DNA of 64,000 nucleotides from Serinus canaria (taxonomy: Eukaryota > Chordata > Aves > Passeriformes > Fringillidae), in the NCBI RefSeq assembly GCF_022539315.1, contig NC_066314.1, positions 48,359,180 through 48,423,179 of the forward strand, written 5' to 3'. Within the stretch, counting starts at the first letter, position 1. Each line of letters begins with the position of its first letter. The notes beneath the pieces are model-generated. The model was not told the DNA's origin. It made no database searches and saw only the letters and a program-made list of their open reading frames with translations. Below, in pieces: positions 1 through 12,409 of this stretch. The position numbers and the translations under genes are program-made.

Positions 1-3000
1 TGCTGTCCTCAAGGGCAAACCATGGGGGTGGGTTTGGAGCGCTGGTGGCTCACAACATCCAACCCACAGCAAATGTGGGTCCCTGATAGCTGAGATCCTC
101 CAAAGCCACCCACATGTGGGTGTGGACAAACTCTTCCTCAAGCTTTCATCTCCTCCCATAAGGATTTGGCTGGTGCAGGCCAGCTGGCTTCCACACCAAG
201 CCCAGCTCCATTTATCGTGCCATGTGGGACTGCCAACAGCAGCTGGTTGACCTAACAACTGCATTTCCCAGAACTGGAAATAGTGTTTCCTGCTGCCCAT
301 CTTTTGTTCCTGTAATCCCAAGTGGAGGCTTTTGCACTGTTTTTGTTTTATTTTTCTCTTGAGGAAGACATAAACACATTTCTTAGTTTCCTGTTTGGAG
401 CAAAGTGGCTGAGTCAGGACCAACACCAGCCCTGTGTGCCTGCTCAGGGCGAAAATGGGGACTGTGTGACTTGGGGTAGCTCCCAAGGGTCACCTCAATT
501 CCCTCTGCTCCCAAACTCACCTTCCTGTGGGCTTCAGGCTGGGCTGTGAATAGTCACTGGCCATCCCTCTCTTGGGCTCCCAGATGTCTTAAGCCTGAAA
601 TGCTCTGTGTAGCTTCAGCCACTGCTGGCAGCTGGCCAGTCCTGGGAGCACCACTTCCAGCCAGCCCTCAGAGCCCCTTTCTCCCCCTGAGCCCTTGTGC
701 ACCTCAGTATTTCCAGGGAAGTCTCTTCGTCTCCCCTGCCTGAGTGCTTTGTGTCACCTGGCCAGAAGCCAGGCAGAGTTGGGGTAGGGGCAGGGCAAGG
801 ATGGGAATAAATTGGTCCCTCACCCTGGCTTAATCTTCATTGTAGCATTTAATGCACTGGCAGAGAGCAGATCTGATGAAAAAGCTTTCCTGTTAGTTTT
901 TTTTAAAGCTCTGCTCAGTTTCATATTTTCCTAAATGCTGCCTACTCAGATTGGTTCTCTGGGAGCAGACAGCAATGTCACCATGGGTGGCACCGTGGGG
1001 TGGCTTCTCCCAGTGGCAGAGCCCTCCTGCCAGGAGGGAGAGGCCTGGGGACCATAACACCAGGTGGAAAACTAGCGTATGAAGGAAGCATTAATATTTT
1101 CAAAACCACCAACCAAACTTCTACTTGCATGAACAGCCTGATGAACAGCAACATAACAAAGCCTTTGCAGCTCTGTTTTCCTCTACTCACATCCAAGAGA
1201 AACAGAGTAGCAAATGCAATTCCTCAAATCTTGGAAATATAACAAAACAGCAAGGCCAGGGGACACAGGACTGGGAGGAGAGGCAAGCATGGAGGTGTTT
1301 TCCTGTCCATGAGGAAGCAAGCTTAGGCCTGAAGTAGTGCTTCTCCTCTTCCCAAACAAGGAGTGACTGGGACCAGCTCTTCCTGGGCTTTGCTTAATGC
1401 AATCATTCCTAGAGAGGTAAGAAACCTCTCTGTCCAAGAGAACTGAACTTCACCAGGACCACTTGGACAGATTCCCACTCCAACAAGGCTTGTAGGAAAG
1501 GGTCTGCTGAGTCACTGCTGTGGGAGAGGCTGTAGCCAGCAGATAAAAGGTTTGCATCCCCAGGTGCTGTCAGAATGAATGCTAAATGAAGTGGAAGAGA
1601 GACACGGTGTGCCTAAGGCTCAATTAACTGCTCCTCCCCACCACGAGGTCTCGCCCTCAGGCTTTTAAACTGAGCTCTGACTCCCACCAGCTATTTAGCA
1701 ACAATATCTGCCGGGGGTTCAGCCACCTCCACCAGGGAGCAGCTCTTTCAGGGCTGTAATGGAGTGAGTGGTGAATTTCAAATGGAAAACCTCGTTTCAC
1801 CAAGTGAGCGAGCAGAGCTGGGCCCAGGAGGCTCTGAAGGGTGGGGGAGCTCTCAGATGGGGCAGCCCTGGGAGCCCAGAAGCCGTGTCAGAGGAAGCTG
1901 AACTGCAAGTAGAATTGGGGTCTGAGGCTGTGATTTGCTGGAGAGGTTTAATTAGGGTATAGCACTGTGGACAACACTCACTTCTGGGAATTTTTGCATT
2001 TGTAAAGTGAATTTACCACAGAAATCATGTGCAATGACTGTTTCCATGGTTATCTTGGAAACCTGACCTTTCACTGCTGCTTTCTGCCCCTTTGGTTCTC
2101 TTTGGTGACACACAAAGCTCCAGGTGGTCTTGATGAACTCATTTCCCCTCCCTCAGATTTTCCCTGAAAGTTGCTGCAGCTGGTGGCTCACACAACTGCT
2201 TCTGCTTTATCACCAGAAGCCTTCAAGGGAGCCAGCTTGCTGAGACCTGGGTTTCTGACAGAGATGAAAACATTTGAAGGTAGGAACCACTTTTTTTTTT
2301 AATCTTTGACTAGTGAGAAAAGTAGGGTCGGAAAGGAAAGGTGCCTGCCTTCATTTTTCCATGTGAAGATTATCTCTGAACACAGGAGCAGACTCAATCA
2401 GTGGATCCAAGTGGGGCAAAAGCACAGACAGGTTTCTCCATGGCTCACATATCCATGCTCAGGGAGGGCTGCTCATGCTCATGGCTGCCATCTGAACCCA
2501 GGGGCTGCATTTTCCTGAAGGGCTTTTTGTGGCAACTCCCATTTAAAGAGATCTGTTTGTCTTCTTATCCTACTCCATTGGGGTTTTAGCCTGGGCCAGT
2601 TCCCTGCTGGGGTTCAGCACGTGGCTCTGTGACCCCTTGTGCTGTGCAGGAGGAGGCTGTGCTGAGGTGCAGCTGAAGGAATGAATGGCTGGAGATGCAA
2701 GGGGGGAGCAACGGCTCCGGGAGCACAAGCATTGCTAGAGAGAAACCTGAGTCAGGAGATGGTGGCCTCAGACCTCTGTCCAGAGTTAAACTGCCCAGGC
2801 TGTAGGAATAAAGCCACAGTGCTGGGTCTTTTCCCCTGATGACCCCAAGTGCCGTGCCCTTCCTCAACAGGGGGGCTCTGCTGCCAGGGACACCCCCCTG
2901 TTTGCATCACTGGGTTCTGGAGCTCTGCTCACAGCACTCCAAAACACAAATAAGCAGGGACTGAGATAGTCTGACCTCATTAACACCTGTGTTTTTCCTC

Positions 3001-4245
3001 CTGATACCAATAATAGAACAACTATTGAGCTGGCAAATATAAGAACACTTCCATTATTTTGGACAGTGCAGGGTTTTCTCAGGATGTGGATGTCTGAGCA
3101 GCAAGAAAAGACACAGTCACATTTTTTCTTGCTGATTCTGACCTAGGCTTTGTCCAGCTAGTTCCATGATCATATTTTTTCAGTGGCAAGCACAAATGCC
3201 ACCATTGATTGTGTTATGGACACATCACTAGCAGCAATAAAAGAGATGGGTGCTCAGAGAGGATGCAGGTGTCCTTCCACACCACACATCATCCTGCTGG
3301 ATATCCCTTGTCCTTTCATATTGCTTCATCTGCCATAAAACAAAAAGAATAGCTGAGTAATGCAGCTTTCTGAAGGTACATGTATGTGGCTCCTCCAGTG
3401 CCTCACCCAGCTGTAAAACTGCTGACCCAGCAAGACAAACAAGATTCTGAGAGGCACAGGGTGAAAAATGCTAATGGTTGAGTTTACCTGGCCCTTCCTC
3501 TTACGGAGTCTGATTTCAAGCTGTTGATACTGTTGACAAGTGGTGGGGGCAGAATGTTTCTATGTTGGGTGTCTGTGCGTGCCCTGTACTGCCTCAGGAA
3601 AACTTCAGCTTCAACAGTCATTTCTCCATAGCTAAGAGAAACAAGCTTTATTAGCATAACAAGAAAACCACATCCTCTTTGATTAAGATTTTCTAACACA
3701 GCTATGCCCTGACTTCAGACATGAAGTTAATCTTTCTATTAGCTCTGCTCCAAGCCTGTTGAGATTAGAAGCCATTAAATAAAAACAAAGAGCAATGCTG
3801 TTTTGGTTCCTCCATTTCCTTCAGCACAGGCACGCTATGTCCCCAAAATATGTGTCATTCTTGAATGGAGTAGAGCATTCCAGGGAATTGTTCCTCCCAG
3901 TTGTAGGATACTAGTGTGTAAGTGGCATTATTTTACTAGTTTTATATCTTACAGTAATTATTACATGCTGTTATATGAATAATGATAATAGTGTTAGGGA
4001 GACATTGTCCCTAGTATGTTATGGGCTTCTGGTATTTGTGTTCAAGAGTGGGATTTGGGTGCACATTAGTAGAGCGGTGAAAGGGTTAAAACAAAAATCA
4101 GGTCCTACAGGGAAAAAGTCAGTGATAGGTATCTGAGAGAAGAGGTTGGTAAACAGGATCTGAAAAGAGAGAAGGATGGGCTTGGGAGGGACAGCACGGC
4201 ATGACTAGGCGGCAGAACAAGAGCGGAGATTTAAGCCGAGATTAG
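1..4245. other. Intergenic DNA upstream of MRTFA; no gene recognised
   Basis: I see no exon, RNA gene or recognisable transposon here. Open frames are short (under 100 codons), occur on both strands and lack splice context. Base composition is moderate, and is more AT-rich after about 3,000. In mammals MCHR1 lies beyond the 5' end of MRTFA (established knowledge), but no seven-helix receptor frame is visible, so that gene is either outside the window or absent. Confidence 0.6.
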
Positions 4246-4560
4246 GCTGTCTCTGCGTGCTGCACCATCGGAGGTTCAGTGCGGTTCATTCCCCCGCCCC
4301 AGAGCAGAGAAGCAGCGCAGAGCCTCTCCAGCAGAGCAGCCGTGCTGCCAGCCGGGGCTGCTGTGCCGAGCAGGGACAGAGCAGAGCGGTCCCGGCACGT
4401 CCCGGTCCCGGCACGTCTCTCTCGCCGCCCGGGCTCGGGCTCTGGCCCGGGGCCGCCGGAGCCGCCGCAAGCAGCGCCCGGGCGCCCCTGCGAGCGCTGA
4501 TCTCTGCTGTCTGGGGGGAGGGCAAAACCCGGCCCGCAGGCTCCGTCTGCAGAGAGAATG
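4246..4560. promoter_or_regulatory. Isolated CpG island, possible distal promoter
   Basis: About 300 bases are very rich in G, C and CpG, between AT-rich flanks, with several GC-box-like and CCCGG-type motifs. Open frames of 130-230 codons occur on both strands, as expected of GC-rich DNA with few stop codons, and none resembles a protein I know. An island about 11 kb upstream of the MRTFA promoter is most simply an alternative or distal promoter of MRTFA, the promoter of a divergent gene, or the start of a non-coding RNA. I found no strong splice donor that fixes the strand. Confidence 0.55.
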
Positions 4561-5841
4561 CAGGCGTTTGTACGTGCTGGTCGTTCCTGGGCCTCGTATG
4601 TCCGTCTCGTAAAACACAGAGAGGATTTTCCCAGATAAAAAAAGGCACATCACTTGGCAGAGAGTCACATCTGCACGTACACGGGAATGAAAACATCCGG
4701 AGAGCGCTGCGCTCGAAACAAAATGTCCAAGAGCTCAAAACCATGGAGGGGAATGGAGAGTGCCGTGATGGCAGCACGTTCCTGTCTCCTGCCTCCTTCC
4801 TGCCAGCCACCATCAGCCATCCCAAGCCAGAAGCCAGCAGAGAGGCGAGTACGGAGCTGGATGCCTGGGCTGGATGCCTTCATCCCCGGAGCCAGGGTGG
4901 CAGGAAGGAGAAGAGTGGTGGCTCTGCACGGCCTGGCCCCTGAATGATGCAGGGATTTTCTGCCCGGCACTGTGCCCGTGTCCTTTTAAATTTGTCATCC
5001 CACTTCACAGCAGGAACCCTATGCCTTCCTCACCAAAGCATAAACACAGAACAAGGGAACAACGAGTGCTCATTCATCGCACGTTTGTTTGTTTCAAGAA
5101 CCAAAGTTTATACAGTTGAAGCTTCCACATGCCACTTTCACCGGTGCCCCTGCAGCCTGGTAACTGGGATGTGACAGAGAGAAATAAGCAGAGGAGCGCC
5201 TTAGCGTGATCTAACAGCAGAGTTATTTGATCTGGGGTTTGGTATGCGCTGAAAATGCCAGTGGTTAATGGACTGTGAACATGGTGCAGCAGCTCTGTGC
5301 CTCCCTGTTGGTGCAGGAGCCTGTGCTTCATGAAGCTGAAGAGGATGCTCTCCTTTGCAGCATCTGTCCCACTGATCTAGTGACCAGCCTGGTTTTGCTA
5401 CTCATCCATCAAAGCACAGCCATCGATATACAGATATTTCTAGCCTTCATTTAAAAAAGAAAAACCTTCATTAATAAAATAGAAAAGTCTCTCTGGGGTG
5501 ATTAACTTTGATCTTTGTTTTTTACTATTAGCCTGACTTTAAATTTCCATGTCTTCAAACATTTGGTTTAGCTACTGCTACAATTTTCTAACACAGTGGC
5601 TAAATTTAAAGACCATGTCTATTTATGTCTGAGGTTTTAACATTTCCTCCACTTGGACTGAACATGCTTTATCACATCCTCTAAACCCCAGGGACACTCC
5701 ACTGAAGAGAGAGCACTGTCAATGTGAAAAGCAGGGATATTGTCCCAGTTTCAGACCCCTCATCTATGCCAGACTCTTACCCAGATCAGACATCTTTGTT
5801 TTCTCTGTAGTTAAAGCTCACCAGGGAAATGACACGCACAG

Positions 5842-5880
5842 ACACACACACACACACACACACACAAAAAAAAAAAAAAA
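5842..5880. repeat. (AC)n microsatellite followed by poly-A
   Basis: About 12 AC dinucleotides run directly into 15 A residues. A compound simple repeat of this kind is expected to be length-polymorphic. Confidence 0.95.
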
Positions 5881-7576
5881 GTATCAATTGTGTAATAAGA
5901 AGACAAATCACTCTTGTCAAATGTATTTGTCTCCATAATGGGAAGAAGTACTTTTTATAGGCTTTTTATTTTAGACATGGAAAATCCTGATGTGTCTGTC
6001 CTCTGTGTGCAGTGCCCAACAGAAGATTGTGCCATTCACCGTATGCGTCATTTACTCCACGTGCCAGGTTTCTGCTCAGTTTTAATTTACTGCTTCTGAG
6101 GGATTTCATCCTCTCCCTTTTGGGGATTGTTAAATCCAGCAGTGATTATTATTTTAGGCAGCCACTATCACCATAGCTTCTTTAAGTGGCTTCCATACAA
6201 AAATCCACAAGAGTGAACCTCGCAAATAACTCAATGTAGTATCTGGTACTTTTCCTCTTCCAAAATAACTGCTTCAAGTAAAGGGTTTGTTTGGTTTCTT
6301 AGGCTTTGTACAGTTACTTATTTTAGGTCACTTTATTTAGTTTATATTTTTGTTCCTTGTAGTGAGCCAAAATTTTCCTTTTCTCAAATCCACTCAGGTC
6401 CTCCTGGCTATCACATGAGTACCACCATAACTACTCCTCCTTCCTTGACATTTATATCCTCCAAAGCTTTGTGAGTTATCATCATCACTCTCTTCTCTAT
6501 ATTTTCTTGTCATTCAACCAAATTACACATTGGTTTTGTTTAAACATTTTAAATCACCAGGGAAAATCAAACATCCTTCTGAAGTCTTTCTGGACTCTAG
6601 GTACCTATTTAGGTCCCTTTATATCCCCTTTAGATCAAATTCTTGTAATTTTTGGCTTGCTATCTGCCTCTTGGCAGGTGTGTGGTCAGTCCCCGCCTGT
6701 CTTGGGCCACTGACCTGACAGAGACCCAGTGACAGCTCTCAAGACCCACCAAGTACAGAGAGGGACAAGGCAGCTCAGTGCACAGCCCAGGATGAAATGC
6801 ACATTTCAGGTGCAAGGGCAGATGAGGATCAGAGGGTGGGTGTACCCATGGAAGCAAGTGACACCCTGCCCAACAGACAGAGGAAAGTAGACTGTCTCTA
6901 GAGCAATCGTGTAGCTCTATTCACCCTCAGCTGGGCACTTTTCTGGCGCAGAAGAGACTTGATCTTTCAGAATATTTGCATGTGATAAGTGCAGGTCACT
7001 GCAGGACACAGGCAGAGTAGGGAGAGTGACTGTCACAACCTCTGGCATCATCAGGATAAGCCTGCCATTGAGCCAAACCAGGGTAATGTGCTCACAGAAG
7101 GCAAATTATCCAGTCAGCAAGAAGGGGCTTGCAACACCTCAGGGAGAAAATTGGTAAACAGTGGCTAAACCTCAGTCTGTGTATGCAGCAGTGAGAACAG
7201 GGGTGCTGGAGAACTGCTGACATCCACAGCAGGGGGAGCAAACATAGGGTCTCTCAACATGCCAGAGCCCAATGTCCACACACTGACAGATTTCAAAAAT
7301 TTAGATGTCTGGAACATGGTGGCAGCAGAGAAGGTTGGATTCCTTCTCTACAGCAGAAACAGTAATAGAGATGCAGACAATGTCCTGGAAATAGATGGTG
7401 CTCAAGATACAAAGCTGGACAATATTGACCTAGGAGATTCTCTGAAGACTAGGTTACTATGAAAAAAAGAAGCATAGTCACAAAATACAGATTTAATATC
7501 TTTTTTCTTATGTTTGGGAGAAAATCAAGAGGTTGAAAAAACGTGTCAGTCACTTTACCTGTATCTCATCTGTCAC

Positions 7577-7633
7577 ATGAAAGTGGCCTGAAAACAGCCT
7601 CTTCTGCCAATGAAAGTGGCCTGACAACAGTCT
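7577..7633. repeat. 24-bp direct repeat, two copies
   Basis: The copies at 7,577-7,600 and 7,610-7,633 match at 22 of 24 positions. The repeat period is 33 bp. It is a local duplication with no recognised function. Confidence 0.85.
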
Positions 7634-10600
7634 TTGAAATTCCAGCTCGTACCTTTATTAACATACACCAGCAGTAAAAAACATACTGAAAAAATTACCC
7701 CTGCAGGCTACTATCCCATCTGTGATAGAAACCAGCAGAAGATTATTCCCAGAAAGTTCAAGAGAAGAATAGGATAGTTTGCCTACAGAAGAAGTTACTT
7801 CTAGTCATGGGCTTTCTGAGGTTGTTCTATGCCCTGAAGCTAATAGGATTTTATCTGTCAAACATGAATGAGAGAACAAAAGTTACAACCTCTGATTATC
7901 CTCTTTTCCCCCTCTCTAATCTTACTTAAGACTTAAACGGACTCTTGTTCTCAATGCTGGTCTGCAAAAGTCTCACAAATAACATTATTCAGTAGTAAAC
8001 AATGCATTTCCCGTACACACCCAACTTGATTCTGTAATAAACAGGTCTCCTGTTACCCACTTCAAAAGGCATCCTTTTGGGTTTACTGAGTCCTCATTCA
8101 GTATAGGAGCAATCAGGGCACTGTAAAACACCTTTACAGACTTCGGTATTTTTTGCTTTTGCATTATGTTCCCTTTCCTGAATGTCTCCCTGTAAACTGA
8201 AAAATCACAGGGGGCTTCAGCATAGCAATATCCTCCTCCTTTTAATCATATCTGTCCTTCAATTCCAACCTACACCCTTTCTCCAGTATCCTTTTTTATG
8301 AAATGAGATGCCCCTGATATTTCAGGCAAAGCTGCCTCCTCACATTACGTACGCACATTTCTGGAGAAATCAGTTCAGTGAGAATGCTTTATCATCAGCC
8401 CCTTTAACCAGACATTTAGCTCTGACAAATGGCTCCCCGGGAGCAGGAGGAGGGGAGGAGTGCTGGTATCCGAGATGCTGAGCAGTCCCGGTGCTCACAA
8501 ACCGCCCCCGGGCGCTTCCCTGGTTTGCGTGGGCTCCATCAGAGAGCCCTGGCCAGGAGCCCGGCACTCCTGCTGCGTTGCCAGCAGCTGGAGGAGCTTT
8601 TGGTGCCTGACAGGCAACTCTGCCACACAAGGGTATCTTTCTCTGGGAGAAAATTCATCTGCCCAGTTTCAGCGTGGTGCTGCAGTAGGGGCAGGGGAAA
8701 GTGGAAAGCAGCTCCACTTGAATTTTGTTCTTACTTCCTATGTTTGTGCCTCTTTGTTTATCTGGAACGGTCATTCCTGGATGGGCTATTTTGTAGGAAC
8801 ATCAGGCCTGTGTGAGAGAGGCTGCTGCTCTGTTCCCCAGACAGCATTACATTTTTTTCCCCCTTCCATTTGATCCCCCTTTTCTCAACCATAAATCAGA
8901 ATACTATAATTTCTCTCCAGAGCTTTCCCTCCCACTGTTTTTAATATATATATTAAATCACATTTCAAAATGTTTCTTATCACAATTACAGATCTTGTTA
9001 TTAAGGCTGGAAGGCTGAATGCTATGTTGACAAGCCTTACCCAGACTAGGGAGAATTTTGGAAATACCAGGAGTGTTATTTGGGTCGAGGTAAACAGATG
9101 AAGGTAAATGGAGGCAGAAGATGAGGCTGCACTCATTTTGGTGAATATCAGCATACTCTGGCATTGTATTGCACAATTTCCCTTGGGTCCATCTTTGTCT
9201 GGGCACTGCCAAAATCCTGCTCCCATTTAATGCAGCTAAGCCATATGAAGGTGATTGGTCAGATCAAAATGCCAAAGGAATTCTTTCCTAGTGGATGGTG
9301 ATTATTCTCCTCTACTATTTTCTGCCTTTGCAGTCTGTTTGCTGTGAAGCCTGTGAGGTCATGGCAGTGTCCAGTTTTACTGACTGAGCCTTTTGGACAG
9401 CACACTCTCTGTCCAGCACCTCTTCCTGAGAGTGGGACCCCACAGTGCAGCTCCCCAAGCACTGAAAATAGCTCTGAACTTTCCCAGCCTCTGCATGTGT
9501 TCCTTGGAACTGCAGCCCTGCTGGATGAGTCAGCTCTTGCAGGGTGACATCGCAGCTGAAATCAGACCCGGGCTTTGCAAGGAGAAATCCAAAGATCCTC
9601 TTGTTGCTTCATGGGAAACATTTAACCAAGTAAAGATGAGAGTGTCACACACTTCCTCTCCCCATGCTGATTACTCACCACTCTGGGGAACCCCCACGGT
9701 TGTGTCGGGACCAAATCTCATCTTTCCAAATCCTCCAGCTGCACCTTCTCTGGCAATGAAAGATGGAGAACACAACTCCTTCGAGAGCAGACCTTGGAGT
9801 CAGAACAGCAGCTGGGAAGTTATACAGCCCTGGTGAGGATGTGCCAAACCAGAGTGCGCTTCAGCATCTCCTCCTTCCAGCAAGCCTCTGGAAAAGGGGG
9901 CTCCATCCCAAAGACTGGTGTGGGACCAGAAAACCTTTCCCAGGTTTCTCAACTCTTTGGTTGTCACAGCCTCTTGCTGCACTCCATATGCCTCTGTGAA
10001 AGGGATAAAATCACCTCAGCAAATGCCATGATAGGTGTAGGATGACAGGGATATAAAACTGTATGCAGCTCTTTTCTCCAGTTAGTTGCACAATTATATG
10101 ACTGGGATATTACCAATACACAGACTCTGTGTTTGGCTTCATCATGATTTAGTCTGAACACTGAATGACAGGATAACAAGACAGACCCTTTAAATGTAAT
10201 AGTCTTTTGAGAAAATTATGTGTTCTGTGGTTTTGCTTAAAAATAAAAGGCTAGAAAAAGGGCACTCTGTTGCCTCAGATGTTTCCACAGCACTTTCAAA
10301 TCCAGTGTGGTGACATCTGTTGCCAGGTAAGTAAAATCAGTGTGGAAATATTTACTCTTGCCCCTTACTGGGACATGAGTGGTTTTGCACTCTTCTAAAC
10401 ACAGATGTGAAGATGCCTTTCTTGGCTCTTGAATTGAGGAAAGAACGTTAAGTTGCTGTCAGGAGAGTATCTATGGTTTCTGACTCCCAAAGACTGGAAA
10501 TGCTCACTCCTTACCCTGTAACTCTCTTATCCTTGTTCTGCTGATAGCTGTGTCTGCCTTCCTTATGCAGCTTTTTGATTAAATTGCTGTAATTTAGCTA

Positions 10601-12385
10601 TCACTTCATAGGTGGCAGAGACTCTAGACTCCTCCTCTCTGTTCTCTGAAGTTCCTAATTCAATTACAAGTCATTGCACTGCAATCATATAGATCCCAAA
10701 CATTTTGCAGTGGGAGGCCAGTCACAAGAACTGGTAGACCGGAATTTTGTCCAAGATCACAGTGTGACATGGAATGGAAAAGCCTCCAAAAGATGCTTTC
10801 TAATGCCTTATCCATTCTATGTGCAGATTTATAGACCAGTAGCAAAAGGTGTGATATAATGTGTGGTTAGAATGATAATTGTAATCTGAAAAAACATTTC
10901 CCCTCAAGCTGAAAGGGAAAGTCAGTGTCAGATCAGTGCATTTGTGTGTCACCGTCTGTCACCGTGGCACTGTGGGAACAGAGCTGGGAGGCAATGACCC
11001 AGCATTGGGAAGTCAGTCTAGGGGAACGGGCAGGAAATGGGGCTTAGGGACCCATGACAAACTCCGGCTGCATAGCTCTCCTCTGAGTTTGGGCAAGTCG
11101 CGTGCACTACTGGGGAGTCACAGGCAGCCTGACGATGTGAGTTTGGCTCCATCTAAGGGAAGCAGGGAATACTACAAAGCCCCAGAAACGAGAAGGTGTC
11201 TGTTCCAGTCGTTTTGAGCCAACCTTCACCTCCTCTCATAAACCAAAATGTAGCTTTGTCCCTGCACTTTTAAACCGGTGAGTTTGTAAACTGTGTTATT
11301 TACTACGGTAAACGCGTCTCTATCGATGTGGATCACAACTTGGAAGGTACAGCCTGAAGTTAATGATTAGTGTATTCTTTGATAGAAGACAGTAATTATT
11401 AACCCTGGACTCTGATACTAATCCACATACTTTTTAATGAGCACTTCACTTCCCCAAACAATTTCTTTATTGCAATTTCTCGTGCTTGAATTTCCCTAAA
11501 GGACATTTAAAAGGGATTTCAGTTTCCTTTGCTCTATTTTTCCCATATGTTACTCTTTCTTCAAGCAGCTGAGCAGGCAAAATCCTCTTTTTGTGTAAAG
11601 GGCACACAGGAAGGTAGATTCCTCGCCCAGCAAAACTTAGATTAATAGAAATACATTGGTGTTTACCAAACTGAAATGGCTGACCCATTTCAAAACAGAA
11701 AATACGTAGTAAGACAGGAAAATGAGTGTCTCTAACATTTTGAACAGTCATTGAACTGCCTCTCTAAGAGGTTTAAATCCTTGCCCAACTCCTTTCTCAA
11801 GAGACACTTAAACTGTAGGGATTTTAGGACAGAAATCAACCACTGATGTGCAGGTCATGGAAACAAAGAATGAAACCATGTAAAGAGCAGGGCTCAATTT
11901 AAGAAGTGAAAGCAACTGGCCTCACTGAAGGCAAGGAATCTTGTTGGGCACTTTTTCCAATTGTCACTTGCTTGTTAGGACTTGATTAAATAAGGCTGAG
12001 AACACATCATCTCCTCCTAGCTTTACAAAGCAACCCTGAAGTCAAATGCTCCGTTTAAAGCTCTCACAAGAGCTCCCAACACAGCAGGGCTGTGGCACCA
12101 CTGTGGGGGGTTGCAGCAGCTGCCTGCTCAGAGCTGGACCATTTACAGCCCTCTGCTTTCCATTAGGGGCCCAGTACTCAGTGTTCACAGCCTACTGCTC
12201 CTCCTGTGTGCCAAACACGTGCCTGAACTCCAGTACTTCTGCATCCTCCTATTCCTTCAGTGCCCAACGTTGTCTGGCACACCCTCCTTCTCAACCTCTG
12301 CCCTGCAGCCTGTGAGGGCATTGTGGGCTCTGGCTCGAGGTCAGACAGGGAAGCTGAGCTGATCAAGGGATGGACAGTGCTTGGT

Positions 12386-12409
12386 CTGCTGTAAGGGCTG
12401 CTGTAAGGG
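12386..12409. repeat. 12-bp tandem duplication
   Basis: The unit CTGCTGTAAGGG occurs twice in tandem, followed by a partial third copy (CTGCTG). It lies at the edge of a GC-rich pocket and looks like a simple replication-slippage duplication. Confidence 0.85.

Noticed and set aside
4257..4943. Open frames of 130-230 codons on both strands at the distal CpG island
   Set aside because: They overlap each other on both strands, have low-complexity Ala/Arg/Pro/Ser composition, and follow from high GC content. No domain or splice structure supports them.
6604..6613. Perfect CArG box CCTATTTAGG, tempting as an SRF/MRTF autoregulatory site
   Set aside because: A few such 10-mers are expected by chance in 64 kb of AT-rich DNA, and it lies 9 kb upstream with no neighbouring sites.
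7259..7462. 67-codon frame with balanced, protein-like composition
   Set aside because: No homologue recognised, no splice sites or promoter context, and its length is compatible with chance.
9393..9836. 147-codon plus-strand open frame in upstream DNA
   Set aside because: It does not start at an ATG in good context, has no domain, and several overlapping frames share the region.
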